From: Rhinolophus ferrumequinum
Taxonomy: Eukaryota; Chordata; Mammalia; Chiroptera; Rhinolophidae
Direction of reading: 5' to 3'
NCBI RefSeq assembly: GCF_004115265.2
Contig: NC_046306.1
Coordinates: 12,475,324 to 12,539,323 of the forward strand
DNA length: 64,000 bases
The notes under the pieces are model-generated. The model was not told the DNA's origin. It made no database searches and saw only the letters and a program-made list of their open reading frames with translations. The translations under genes and the position numbers were made by a program. Below are positions 32,312 through 53,259 of this stretch, piece after piece; position 1 is the first letter of the stretch, and every line of letters begins with the position of its first letter.

Positions 32312-34205
32312 AGCCAAATGTGAAAGAAGTTAAAATAGCACATGATTCCCCCAAAGATTCCACCAAAAAACTATTACAACTGATAAATGAATTCAGTAAA
32401 GTAGCAGGATACAAAATTAACATTCAGAAATCAGTTGTATTTTTCACACCGATAATGAACTATCAGAAAGAGAATCTAAGAAAACAATCCCATTTACAAT
32501 TGCATCAAAAAGAAAATACCTAGGAATAATTTAACCAAGGAGGCAAAAGACCTGTACTCTGAAAAGTATAGGATATTGAAGAAGATACAAGTAAGTGGAA
32601 GCATATATTATGCTCATGGATAGGAAGAATTAACATTGTTAAATATCCGTACTACCCAAAGCAATCTAGAGATTCAATGCAATCCCTATCAAAATACCAA
32701 TGATATTTTTCACAGAACTAGAATAAATAATCCTAAAATTTATATGAAACCATAAAAGACCCCAAATAGTCACGGCAATCTTGAGAAAGAAAAACAAAGT
32801 TGGAGGTATGCTACCTGATATCAAACTATACTATAATGCCATAGTAATCAAAACAGCATGGTACTGGCATAAAAACGACACATAGATCAATAGAACAGAA
32901 TAGACAGCCCAGAAATAAACCCATGCCTACATGGTCATTTAATCTATGACAAAAGAGGCAAGAATATACAATGGGGTAAAGACAGCCTATTCAACAAATG
33001 GTGCAGTGAAAACGGGTCAGATACATGCAAAAAAAATGAAACAGAACCACTTTCTTATTCCATATACAAAAATAAACTCAAAACGGATTAAAGACTTAAA
33101 TGTAAGACCTGAAATCATAAAACTCTAGAAGAAAATATAGGCAGTAAACTCTCCAACATTGCCCTTAGTAATATGTTTTACTGATATATCCCCTCGGGCC
33201 AGGGAAACAAAATTAAAAATAAACAAATGGGTCTACATCAGACTAAAAAGTTTTTGCACAGTAAAGGAAACCATCAACAAAACAAAAAGACACCCCAGTG
33301 AATGAGGGAAGATTTTCATGAAGGATACATCTGATAAAGGGTTAATACCCAAAATTTATAAAAGAACTCATACAAATCACACCAAAAAATCAATCCAATT
33401 AAAAAATGGGCAGAAGACTCGAATAGACATTTCTCCAAAGAGGACATAAGATGGCCAATAGAATGTGAAAAGATGCTCAATGTCACTAATCATGAGGGAA
33501 ATGCAAATTAAAACCACAATATCGGGGGGGTGGGGGGTGGGAGATGAGGGTATGGGGGATCAAATATATGGTGATGGAAGGAGAACTGACTCTGGGTGGT
33601 GAACACACAATGTAATTTATAGATGATGTGATACAGAATTGTACACCTGAAATCTATGTAATTTTACTAACAATTGTCACCCCAATAAATTAAAAAAAAA
33701 CAAAACACAATATCACCTCACACCTGTCAGAATGGCTATCATCAATAAATCAACAACAAGTGCTGGTGAGGGTGTGGAGGAAAGGGTATTATGGTAAGTG
33801 AAATAAGTCAGAGAGAGACATATACCATATGATCTCACTTATATGTGGAATCTAAAACACAAATAAATGAACAAACAAAACAGAAATAGATTCCTAGATA
33901 CAGAGAACAAAATGATGGTTGCCAGAGGGAAGGTGGTTAGGGAGCTGGGTGAAAAAGTAAAGGGATTCAGAATTACAAATTGGTAGTTATAGAATAGTCA
34001 AGGGGATGGAAAGTACAGTATGGGGAATATAGTCAATAATATTGTAAAAACTATGTATAGTGCCAGGTGGTTACTAGACTTATTGTGGAGATCACTTCAT
34101 AAAGTATATAAATGTCTAACTACTGTGCTGTCCACCTGAAACTAGTATAAAATAATATTGAATGTCAACTGTAATTGAAAAATTAAAAAATAATAAAAAA
34201 TAAAA
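32312..34205 (+). mobile_element. L1 LINE 3' end (ORF2 C-terminal part and 3'UTR)
   Basis: The plus strand reads LLQLINEFSKVAGYKIN of the ORF2 reverse-transcriptase region. It continues through AAAGCAATCTAGAGATTCAATGCAATCC, ATGGTACTGGCATAAAAAC and TCTGATAAAGGGTTAATA to GTGGAATCTAAAACAC and a poly-A-rich tail. It is 5'-truncated, with frames no longer continuous. An internal segment before the 3'UTR (near 33786) is missing, where GTGTGGAGGAAAGGG joins directly to TATGGTAAGTGAAATAAG. A younger L1 piece interrupts it at 33524-33701. Confidence 0.88.
33524..33701 (+). mobile_element. Young 5'-truncated L1 3' end nested in the older L1
   Basis: A G-rich start, ACTGACTCTGGGTGGTGAAC, AATTGTACACCTGAAATCTA, CCCCAATAAATT and a poly-A tail. 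It is bracketed by target duplications AAAACCACAATATC (33510-33523) and AAAACACAATATC (33702-33714). The flanking older L1 sequence resumes immediately after. A related fragment sits at 45655-45815. Confidence 0.85.
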
Positions 34206-34724
34206 ATAAATACATAACATTCTGGTTCTAGAAAAATCAATAAAAACTTCCTATCAAAAAAAAATCAGGTGATTCAGAAAAAGGTTACTTTATTTGCTGA
34301 TTATCCATAAATATTAAAGATCGTTTAATATAAATGCCTTTTTCCTAGTTATAAAATGATTCTTGTTCATTGTCATTCAAATGATACTAATGTGAATTTT
34401 TAAAATATAAAAATTACTTGAAGTTCCACCACCCAGGGATAACTACTCTAAATGGATTAGTGAGCAATGTTCCAGTCGTCATTCTATAGGTTTAAACGCA
34501 TGTTTTGCATCAACAGGACCATACTAGAGCTCCTATCTTGTGTTTTTTTAATTCAACAAAATTTATGCACCGCTCTCCATGTTGACGTATATAGATCAAC
34601 ACTGTGCTTTTTAATGCATAGTAGCCCATCAATCTCCTGTTGGTAAACATTTCCATTTTTTCCAAATTATAATTTTTTGCAATTATAAACAAGACCACGA
34701 CAAACATCTTGATGTCGAGTTATG

Positions 34725-34950
34725 AGAGGCGGCAGGATGCAGAGCCTGGGATTTGAAATTGAATCTGAGTTTAAACCTCAGGCCTGAACTTGTAGGTTTT
34801 ATGATTTGGGGGAAATTACCGTATCTCTCTGAGCCTCAGTTTCTTCATTTGTGAAGTGGAGATAGTAACAGCCTCATTGTTGGTTAAATAATGCAGAGTA
34901 TGACAAAGACCTAGCATGGTGCTTGGGGTAGGAAAGGTGCTCAGAAAAAG
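34725..34950 (+). repeat. MIR SINE
   Basis: Forward MIR: GAGCCTCAGTTTCTTCATTT, GTGAAGTGGAGATAGTAA, GACCTAGCATGGTGCTTGG. Region 34,210-34,720 holds no recognised feature. Confidence 0.75.
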
Positions 34951-35199
34951 ATCCTTACCAGTTCATAAGGACACATAAGTGACAATTCCATCCTTCCTTA
35001 GCCCTGCAGCCAATCTCAAGCAAGAGGCTCCCCAGGACTTGTCCCACACTCTCCCTGCCCAGGGCAGCCACCCTCCAACCCCCCAGCAAAGGCTGTTTCC
35101 ACCTACTAAGTCCAAGGAGTGTGAGCATTTACTGATGGTGATTGCTAGGGCAATGCCAATGATTTTGGGACCGCAGAGATCTGTTTGAGCGTCTGCAAA

Positions 35200-35600
35200 C
35201 CAGGTAAGTCCTCTTACAGAAAAAGGAAGAGTAATGGAGGTGACAGGATGAGGGACGTGTGAAGGGAGAGAGTGTTGGTGAGGATGGTGGTAGTAATGGA
35301 GGTGATGATGTCATGATGGGAGTTGGTGCTGATGGGAAAAGTGGAAATCAGGGACATGTCAGCATGGGATGGTAGTGACGCTGGTAAGGACGGTGCCAGG
35401 GTGTAGATAACAAGGCTGTGGTTGGTGCTGGAATGGAGCGTAAAGGTGAAAGGAATACTGGTTACCATAGTAACGCCTTTGTAAGAATGTGGTGGTGCTG
35501 GTGCGACACAGGTGAAGATGGCAATGGGGACGATCGTGTTCAGAGGTGATGAACGTCACTGTGGCTGTGACCATGGTGGGAGGCAATAGATAAGCAGAGA
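35200..35600 (+). repeat. Degenerate GGTGATG-rich tract
   Basis: Loosely repetitive GATGGTGG, GGTGCTG and GGAGGTG units over about 400 bp without a fixed period. It is low-complexity sequence and codes for nothing recognised. The neighbouring 34,955-35,200 and 35,600-36,250 are unassigned. Confidence 0.55.
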
Positions 35601-36249
35601 TCCCCAGGGTGGTAGATGGTTAAGGAGTCCACCTGGATGGCTCTGGCACTCGGTCACCAATAGGCCAGCCATGGGGGAGGTGACTGTCATCCCCTTTACA
35701 GAGACCAAGGTAAAGGGCAGCAGAGACGATGCCTGCACATTCCTAGGTCTTGACTGAAAGCTGGCTCTGCCCGCCTTCTTGCTCTGGAGCCCTGTCCTGA
35801 GCCCATCCTGGAACCTGCTGGCAATGGGTCAACAAAGACTTGATGTGGCCTGAAGACTTCCTCCAAGGACCCTGGGCCTGTCCTGAAAAATTGCTCACAG
35901 CCTCTTGAGCTCTCGTGGGTGATCAATCCTGGGGCACCCCCACCCCTCCATCTATTGGGCCCTCATTCTCCTGTGCCCTTAAAATAAGGATGAGGACACA
36001 GCATACAAGTTCCCCTCCTACCAGGGGGTCCTCACGGAAGCCAGAGGGAATGGAAATTTGGGGACCTGGCATGTCTGTTTCTAGTGCCTGCCACCTGGGG
36101 CTCCCTGTGGAGCTGGGAGGTTCTTCCTGTCCAGCAGGAACCGTGCCCTAAAGGAGTGTGGGGAGGGGTAGAAATTCAGGGAATCTTGGTCAACCAGGGT
36201 GTGACTCCCCTCCCTACCCAGAGGAATCCTGGAAAAACAGGTTTTACGT

Positions 36250-36645
36250 TTTTGCATGTGGTAAAATATATACCACATAACATTTACCTTTTTAATCACT
36301 TCTAAGTGTATGATTTACTGGCTTTGGGTACACGCCCACTGTTGTGCTACCATCACCACAATCCATGTCCAGCCCTTTGTCATCTTTCCAAACTGGAACT
36401 TTCTACTCATTAAAACTAACTCCCCATTCCTGCCTCCCCCAGCTCCTGGCAACCCCTATTCCACTTTCTGTCTCCATGAGTCTGACCACCCTAGGTACGG
36501 CTTCGAAGTGGAATCACGTAGTGTTTGGCCTTTTAGTCTGGCTTATTTCTTTGGGCAACAACATGTCTCCAAGGTTTATCCAGGTTATAGTATGTGTCAG
36601 CATTTCCTTTCTTTTTAAGGCTGAATAATAGCCCACTGTTGCATA
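36250..36645 (-). mobile_element. Old L1 (L1M-type) 3' region, antisense
   Basis: ATCACCACAATCCATG, then CTGGCAACCCCTATTCC, GAAGTGGAATCACGTAG and GGCTGAATAATAGCCCA read as the reverse of an ancient L1 3'UTR and ORF2 end. 5'-truncated and decayed. Confidence 0.7.
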
Positions 36646-37499
36646 ATTTCTTGAATGCCAGATGGGGTCTGCCCTGAGCACCCACCCACGTCCCCCCGTA
36701 ACCCTCTCCTCTTGGCCTCCATCTAATCCAACCACTTCCCCTTGTTGAGACGGAAACTGCTGCTTAAGATGAAGCAGCAATACTAAAAGCCAGAACCTCG
36801 GCTCCCAGGTGAGACCCACCCTTGGTGGTGTCCTTGGTGTCCTTGTATGCTTCCCACCCCCATAGCCCTCAGATGTCCTGACATCTCTAGTTGGCCAGGA
36901 GCCAACCTAGATCACGCAAAATCATACCAGGAAGAACCTGCTCAGTAGCCCAAAGCTGCGCTGGGCTCCAGGAGGGAATGAATATGTAGAGAGATGGAAA
37001 GGTCGAGTTTTTCCCTGTACTTCCCCACTCCCTTTCCTGTTCTTAACTGTTACTCCAGAGATTTGAGCTCTGGAAGATTAAGTGAGGATAGCTTTCAACT
37101 GGTATTTTAAAATAGTTTCTAGTCTCTGAAGCTTATACAGTTTTTAAAATACGACTACTAAAAGTATTTATTTTAAAGTAGAAACAACATACACACACAG
37201 TGTTTAATCAGTAGCTCACATCAATTCTAGAGATGGGACAAGAACTACGTCCCATGTGCCAGGTCATAACTAACCATCCTCTTCTTCTCTCCCAGGAAAA
37301 TGAATCAATACTTCCCTGGGGGTTGGGTTGGATCACAGCATTTATTCTAATGTGTTTTAAATTTGTGTTTCTCTCTCTCTGTGTCTTGGCTGTGAGCAGG
37401 GCAGAGACCATGTTCAGACGTGTATTTCGCAAAGGACTTAACATATTTTAAACACTTAGCAGCAAGCACCGAGTGAATAGGTAGTGAATTAATCTTTGA

Positions 37500-38445
37500 A
37501 TGCACGCAGTCATAGAATTCACCCCACACTCAATCCAAAAGTCAGTCCTGGGGGTGGGTCTACCTCCAACATTTACCCCAAACTCCATCAACCTCTCACC
37601 ACCTCTACTGCCACCACCCCAGTCCCCTTTCCTTGATGACACCATCGCTTTCTTGTTGGCCTCCGGTGTCCATTCTTTCTTCCTACAGTCTAGTCTCGTC
37701 ACAGCGATCAGAGTGCTCTCTTAAACATCAAATCAGTTACTATCGAGGTGCTAGTTTTCCTGTGGTACAGCAGGGTCATGGGTGCTTACTGTGTTGAAAT
37801 ACACGCATACATGTGGACATAATACCTAAAAAGGGCCAAGCATGGACCAAAGCTGAAAGGATCATGAAGCAAGAATTATTAACCCAATTCTGTGCACCAG
37901 GAGGCCAAAAAAGTATATAAACAAATCAGCGTAAGTCAGAGCGTGTTACTCCTGAACTTCCCATCACATGGAGAATAAAACCCAGAGTCCCTGCCTACAG
38001 GGCGTGCTTCCATCAGGCCCCTGCCTCCCCTCTCAGCTCCCGCTACACAGACTTTCTTGTTTTGCAAACACACTAGCACGCTCCTGCTGCAGGCTTTGCA
38101 CTTGCTGTTCCCTCTGACTAGTATGCCCTTCCCTCGGATTTCATGTCATTTTCTCCTTCACTTTATTCAGGTCCCTGCTCATTCATCACTTGAGAGGTCT
38201 GGATCATCCTTTTCATGTTCACCCTGCTTTACTTTTCTCCAAGAAACATAGCACTACCTGAAATGACAGTGTGTTTATTGCTGTGTCTAAGCTTGTATTA
38301 CCTGTCTGTCCTGCGGCACGCTGAGTACCGGGAGGGTCGGGATTTTCTTTCTCGTTCACTGCTGTGTCCCTGGTGCCTAGAACAGTGCTCGGCACATGAT
38401 AGGTACTAGACAAATATTTGCTGAACGAGTGGGTGGATGGATGGA
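37500..38445 (+). repeat. L2 LINE fragments
   Basis: Two adjacent pieces, about 37500-37740 and 37960-38440: TTTGCACTTGCTGTTCCCTC, CTGCTGTGTCCCTGGTGCC, ACAGTGCTCGGCACATGAT and a TTTGCTGAACGAGTG tail. L2 ends in short simple repeats, which continue below. Confidence 0.75.
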
Positions 38446-38526
38446 TGGATGGATGGATGGATGGATGATACATAGAAATGGTGGCAAGATGGGTCAGAGG
38501 CTGCGTGAATGAATGAATGAATGAAC
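38430..38526 (+). repeat. (GGAT)n and (GAAT)n microsatellites
   Basis: GGATGGATG run at about 38432-38467 and TGAATGAATGAATG at 38505-38525, growing from the end of an L2 fragment. Confidence 0.9.
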
Positions 38527-38559
38527 AAATAAAGGAATGACTATGCAAGCTCACACGGA

Positions 38560-40700
38560 GCCATGCTCACTGTAGGACTGCGGATGGTCAGAAAAGGCTT
38601 CAGGGAAGATGTAGCTCAGGGACCAAACCCGGGAGGCATTAATGAGAAGTGCAGAAGCAGAGGCAGGGAGGCTGAGAAATGCAAGGCTGATGAACTTTGC
38701 CTCTTTCTCCCTTCTCCCAGCACTCCCTGCTCAGGGCAGGGGCTCCGCCGCCCAACCCAGCTCTCAATGCATTACCAACCAACCCTGTCCCACTGCAGGT
38801 AGAAGGCAGAGAAGGCTGACCCCAGGCTGCCTTTCCAGATCCTGGTTACCGGCGGTGGGAAGGGGTCGGGTTCTGGGGGCCCTGCTGCTCCCCCGAGTCT
38901 TCTGAGAGCACCTGACAGGTGGGCCTCAAAACTCCCAGGGCACAGCTGCTGCCAAACATGCCTGAGCCTCATGCCAACTCTCTCCAGGCTCTCTTCAGAG
39001 GGGACAGGCCACTGCAGTGTCCTGGAAGGGTCAGGGTAGGCAGGCAGTGACAGTGTCGGTGGGTTCTGTCCAGCAAATGGAACAGAAGTTGGTTACAAGG
39101 AGCTGTCCCAGGTGTTGAGGGATGATACCAAGGGAGACTGAAGTTCTTCTGAGTCAAGTCCACTTCTGCTGTTCTTTTCCCCGGGAGGCCCTCAGAGGAC
39201 AGGAGCGCCCCTTTGTCCCCCTAGACTGGCCCGACAGCCCCAGCATGGGAGGGGAGAGCCCACCTCACGATTACCTGCGGGCCTTCAGAACCTCTGGCCC
39301 TTTCCCCAGATGACAATGCCTTGTGCCAACCCACTTGGAGAAGGCGATGGCCAAGGGTACACTTGCAGAACTCCCAAATGACCACAAATGTAAATGCCCA
39401 GGCCTTGAGGGCAGGGACGAGGGAAGATTGTCCCAGTGCTGCCATAGCAAGTATTTCAAGGCTCAGAACACAGGGATTTGGGTGACCTGGCTTGCTCAGC
39501 AGCAAAATTACTGCATGATATTCATACGTTCATTCAGCAATTACTGGCATGTAAACTACATGCCAGGCACTGTTCCAGACACTGCAGCTACCAAACATGA
39601 AAATCTTGGCCCTTATAGAGCTTAATAATTAATAAACAAGATGAGACACGTAGCATGTGGTAAGAGCTATAGAGGAAATGGACAGGGACGGAGTGAGCTT
39701 GTAGCTGGGGGAGCGATTTAGAATCAGGGGCCAAGACCTTACTGGTAACTGGATAGTGGAGGTGGTGAAAAGGAGTTGGATTCTGCATGGATTCTGAAGG
39801 TAAAGCAAACAGACTTATTGATGGCGGGGGGTGGGGGGCGAGAGAAGAACGAAAGATGACTCAAGGTCTCTGGCCTGAGCTACTGGAAAAATGAGAGTTG
39901 CCGTTGACAGAGATGAGCCGACTACAGATGACCATGTTTGGGGTGAGGGTGGAGAATGGCAGCTCAGGTTTGGAGATACTCAATTTGACGTGCCTTTAGA
40001 CAGCCAAGTCTAGATGGCAAGCAGGCAGTAGTTGGGTAAATGAATCTGGAATTCTGGGAGGAGGTCTAGACTAGAGATGTGGGGCATTGTCACGGCACAG
40101 ATTACTTATGACGTGGTAGTGGAGGCTGTTTCTAGGTACTAACTTGGTGGGGTGCATAAGGCAGCCAGACCACGACTTCATATTTTTCTGACTGGGCAGA
40201 CATGCCGTCTCATGTAGGCTGCCAAGACCACTCAGCTTCTGAAAGCTACCCACCTGCATTCTTATCTCATTTACACTCTGCTTATTTACTGCTTTGGAAA
40301 TAAACTCAAGTCTAAGCATCTTGATTAAGTTGTGTTTGCCCAGGGTCTAGATTAGCTCACCAGCTCCCTTCATACTCACACGCGGATGCACACACATCAC
40401 TCGTAAGTTCTGAGGGCTCTTGGAAACCCCTCAGAAGCAGCCTGAACAGTCCCATCTGTTGGCTCTCCAAACACCACCAGTACCAGTGTTAAAAACAGGT
40501 GCACTGGGATTTATAGGTGTCCCTCGCCCTACCCATCCTTACCCCTGGCCAGAATAGCCCGTAACCATTCACACATTTACCATTTGCTGACTGACCTGGA
40601 TCAGGTCCAGATTGGAAGACAGTCCCTGTGGGTCCAGGAAGCCCATAGTTTAATGGAAGTTAAAGGACAATAATAACAAACCAGGGTGACGAGGAATACG
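38560..40700. other. Intergenic, no gene recognised
   Basis: Several open frames of 60-100 codons exist on both strands, none with a domain or splice context. A stretch at about 39510-39760 (CATGCCAGGCACTGTTCCAG) resembles a common old mammalian repeat that I cannot classify. Confidence 0.4.
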
Positions 40701-40715
40701 TGAAAGTCAGTCCAG

Positions 40716-41212
40716 GGCCGGCCCGATGGCTCAGGAGTTTGGAGCTCCGTGCTCCTAATGCCGAAGGCTGCCAGTTCGATTCCCACATGGGCCAGTGGGC
40801 TCTCAACTACAAGGATGCTGGTTCAACTCCTCGAGTCCCGTTAAGGGATGGTGGGCTCTGCTCCCTGCAACGAAGATTGAACACGGCAGCTTGAGCTGAG
40901 CTGCCGCTGAGCTCCCGGATGGCTCAGGTGGTTGGAGCACGTCCTCTCAACCACAAGGTTGCTGGTTCGACTCCCGCAAGGGATGGTGGGCTGCGCCCCC
41001 TGCAACTAGCAATGGCAACTGGACCTGGAGCTGAGCTGCACCCTCCACAACTAAGATTGAAAGGACAACAACTTGAAGCTGAACGGCACCCTCCACAACT
41101 AAGACTGAAAGGACAACAACTTGACTTGGAAAAAGTCCTGGAAGTACACAATGTTCCCCAATAAAGTCCTGTTGCCCTTCCCCAATAAAAAAACAACAAA
41201 AAAACCAAAAAC
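40716..41212 (+). mobile_element. Composite tRNA-derived bat SINE with two promoter units
   Basis: It starts GGCCGGCCCGATGGCTCAG and has a B box at GTTCGATTCCC. A second unit from about 40917 repeats the A box (GGATGGCTCAGGTGGTTGGAGC) and B box (GGTTCGACTCCC). Repeats of CCCTCCACAACTAAG and AAGGACAACAACTTGA follow, then CAATAAAGTCC and an A-rich tail. The 11-bp target duplication AGTCAGTCCAG flanks it (40705-40715, 41213-41223). The family is one I associate with Rhinolophus and Hipposideros. Confidence 0.88.
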
Positions 41213-41587
41213 AGTCAGTCCAGAGTGCTGTGGGAGCAGAGGAAAGGGGCATCTACAGCAGCCTGGTGTATCAGAGAAGGCTTCCTAGAGGAAGCAACAT
41301 CTTATCTGGTTTTGTAAGTAAGAGTGAAACAGGCAGTTGAGGAGTGGTGTGGCTGGTGGAACAGGGCATTCTAAGCCAAACCACTGGGACAATGGGGGAG
41401 GGGAGTGACAGACCCCAAGTAGCATATATAGTTGATGCCACTTGTGTCAGAGGAAGACACAGAAGATGGGGGGAGGGAGAGGCATCCGCCTAAGGACCTG
41501 TGTTACAGGAATCCAGGGTTGTATATACAGAAGGGGAGGTGGGCAGGGATAGGCTTCAATCCAATGGGCCTGGTTTCAAAGCCTGTG

Positions 41588-41755
41588 GGTGGTCCAAGGA
41601 CCACCTGCAACACAAGCTCGTGAGGAGCCTGATAAAAAGGCTGGGCTACGCCTAGATCAACTGAATCCACAGGGTCTGGACCCCAGGAATCTGCTTTATT
41701 TTCACAGGAGCCCCAAATGATTATGGTGCACGATCCAGTTAGAAAAACACCACAG
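41588..41755 (-). mobile_element. MER5A-like hAT-Charlie MITE
   Basis: GTGGTCCAAGGACCACCTGC, CTGAATCCACAGGGTCTG and TGCACGATCCAGTT follow MER5A in reverse. The sequence between here and the PIGT 3' end shows nothing else. Confidence 0.6.
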
Positions 41756-42059
41756 CTCTCCCACCTCTTCCAGCTCTACCCTAGGTGACAGGGGACCCGT
41801 TCTCAGGGCCCCTAAAAAAGGCAGAGGATGAGTCATGTTCATGCTCATGGATGTGCTTATATAAACCCTCTCTGCCACACCCAGGGGATTCTGGGAATTA
41901 CAGTCAGGTAAGGCTGGTGGGGGAGCAAAAAGCAGAGGAGGAGTTTCTGGCTGTGGTGGGGGAGGCAGGGGTGTTTAGTTTGTTTGGGGGGTAGGAGTTT
42001 CTGTTCAGCACCCAGCACACAAGCTGCAGCTCTTCCCACGCCTCAAGGAAACAGAAGGC

Positions 42060-42473
42060 CAAGAACCCAGGCAGCAGCCACGTTTTATTCCACAACCAGA
42101 AAATTCCATCTACCACACAGTGACACAAATTCTTCAGCACACCCCGTTACTAGTCCAGTGCTGTCCAACAGAACCTTCTGCAGTGATGGAAACATTTATC
42201 TGCACTGTCCAATACAGTAGCCCCCAACCACTTCTGGTTACTGAGCACCTGAAATGTGGCTAGTGTAGCTGAGGAAAGGAATTTTTAATTTAAATTCGAA
42301 TGCTATGTCTGGCTCGTGGCTACTGTACTGCACACGTAGCTCTGGGCCCTGGCCTCGTCCAGTTTGGTTCAAAAGCCAACTCTGGGGACAGCAAGTGGCA
42401 GAAGGAGCTTTTGTGGTCCCTACCACCCTTCCCCAGAGGGAAACAGCAGCCCCGCCTGTGAAGAGGTTGAGTC
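42060..42473 (-). other. PIGT: PIGT 3'UTR with polyadenylation signal
   Basis: The sequence after the stop runs to AATAAA at 42089-42084 (minus strand), followed by ACGTGGCTGC, with no competing upstream signal seen. Most of the UTR interior is an old hAT-Charlie MITE (about 42154-42334). The cleavage site is estimated at about 42060-42070. Confidence 0.75.
42154..42334 (+). mobile_element. hAT-Charlie MITE (MER1-type) inside the PIGT 3'UTR
   Basis: AGTGCTGTCCAACAGAAC, GTGATGGAAACATTTATCTG, then GAGCACCTGAAATGTGGC, TAGTGTAGCTGAGG and TTTTTAATTTAAATT follow a common hAT MITE. It lies between the PIGT stop codon and its polyadenylation signal, so it should be transcribed in reverse. Confidence 0.8.
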
Positions 42474-51511
<9,038 letters not shown>

Positions 51512-51640
51512 GCCTGCGGCCGCTTCCGCCTCCCAACAGCGCCCGCCCCCACGAGGCCGGCCTCCAATAGGAAGAGCGTATGAGAAGAGACTTCCGGTAC
51601 CGTCCCGGAAACGGGTGTGGTTACCAGAGCAACGGCCTGG
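51512..51640 (-). promoter_or_regulatory. PIGT: PIGT CpG promoter with ETS, CCAAT and RFX-type motifs
   Basis: The 130 bp upstream of the PIGT start contain CpG-rich sequence, an ETS core (CTTCCGG, plus strand, about 51591), a CCAAT sequence (about 51566), and GTTACCAGAGCAAC at 51620-51633. The last fits the imperfect-palindrome X-box bound by RFX factors. No TATA box is visible, as usual for a housekeeping gene. Factor binding is inferred from motif shape only. Confidence 0.55.
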
Positions 51641-51944
51641 ATAGGTCCTTCAGGACTAGTGGGTCTATGTGGGCGCTGGAAGGGTACGAAGGACGATGGG
51701 CGTGTGGTGTAGCTGGAGGCTGGGCTGAGGATCACCCAACTTTGAGGTATTCCTACCGACGAGAAAGTGCTTAATAATGCCGAGTGGCGCCTCTGTGATA
51801 GTTGAAACATAGACTGGAAACGGTTAATTACTTTTGCGAGGTCACAGGGATTGGCTCCTGCCTTCCTCAGCTTCTAATGTCTCCATGTACTCGGTCCTAA
51901 GCCGAGCCAGCTTCTGGTGGAAGGCTTTCCTGCACACCCCCAAA

Positions 51945-53010
51945 TGACTGGTCCTTTTCTTATGAAAAATTTCAAACAAACATCCAAGTTGAAAGAATGA
52001 ACACCTGTTACAAAGAACAGTTGTTTCCCCATCACCAAGATTCCACCATTAACATTTTACTATACTTGCTTTATCACATATCGGTGTATAAATCCCTTCA
52101 TTCATCTATGTTTTAATGCATTTCAAAGTAAATTGCAGACATAAGTACACTTCCCGCCACATACTTCCCCATGCATTATTATTAACTAGATTTCAACTTT
52201 TGTTTACACTTTTCTTTTGGTGTAAAATTTACATACAATGAAATGCACAACTCTGAAGTGCACATTCACTGAGTCTGACAAATGCATATACCTGCGTAAA
52301 CCAAATTCCTAACTTCCTAAAACCCCAGAAAGGCAACCACTGTTTGGATTTTTCTCCACGAAATAGTTTAATCTATTGTGGAGCTTCATATAAATGAAAT
52401 GATCATATAGTATGTAAACTTTTTTGTGTAAGGTTTCTTTCATGGGAAGAATGTTTTTGAAAATCATGTTCTTGCATGTATCAGCATTTTGTTTCTTGTT
52501 ACTGCTGTGTAGTATTACATTCTATGAATATACCATAGTTTATCCATTCTTCTGTTGACGGACACCTAAGCTCTTTCAAGTTTTTGGTTATTATGAACTA
52601 GACCGCTGTACAATTTAACTTGCAGACAAATGTTTCTCATTTACCTTGGATAAATATTTAGTAGTCAAAGAGTAGGTGTATGTTTAATTTTATAAGAAAC
52701 TGCCAGACCTTTCTCCAAAATGTATCATTTTATACTTGTACCAACAATGTATGAGACATTGTTTTGAATGGTCAACGTTGGTTTTGAATTTTTTGGAGTT
52801 TTTCGTTTTAGCCGTGTGGGTATGTATGTAATGGTATCTCATTATGGTTTTACTTTGCGTTTCCCTGGTACTTAATGATGTTGAGCATTTTCTCATGTGT
52901 TTATCCGCCATTTATGTATTTTCGTTTGTGAAGCGTCTATTAAAAACTTTTTGCACACTCCCCTCTTTTTCACTGGCTGGTTCGCCTTTTTATTATTGAG
53001 TTGTAGGAGT
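51945..53010 (-). mobile_element. Old L1 (L1M-type), antisense 3'UTR and ORF2 end
   Basis: TTATGAAAAATTTCAAACAA and GTAAAATTTACATACAATGA (3'UTR side) are followed by GTTGACGGACACCTAAGCTC, GAAACTGCCAGACCTTTCTC and GATGTTGAGCATTTTCTCAT. All are the reverse of L1 ORF2. It is 5'-truncated and decayed, upstream of PIGT. Confidence 0.8.
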
Positions 53011-53259
53011 TCCAGTGCTAAATTCCTGCTTTAGTTTTCCCAGCTGCCCTATGGGGAACACATTTTTGAAGAATTTTGCACACTGTGTCTTGGTACCACT
53101 CACAACCATACTTCTATGAAGAGCCAAATTAGTGTCAGGAAGGTCTGCCAAGATACACCCCAGCCAGGGATGAAGTGTCAAAAAGGTGTTTTTATTTCAC
53201 TATGACTTCATTCTACTTATATCCAGTATTCCTGTCCCACTAGACAGGGAGCAGAAGGA

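Noticed and set aside
38402-38526. Short direct repeats resembling a CRISPR-like array
   Set aside because: These are GGAT and GAAT microsatellites with no unique spacers, in a mammalian genome.
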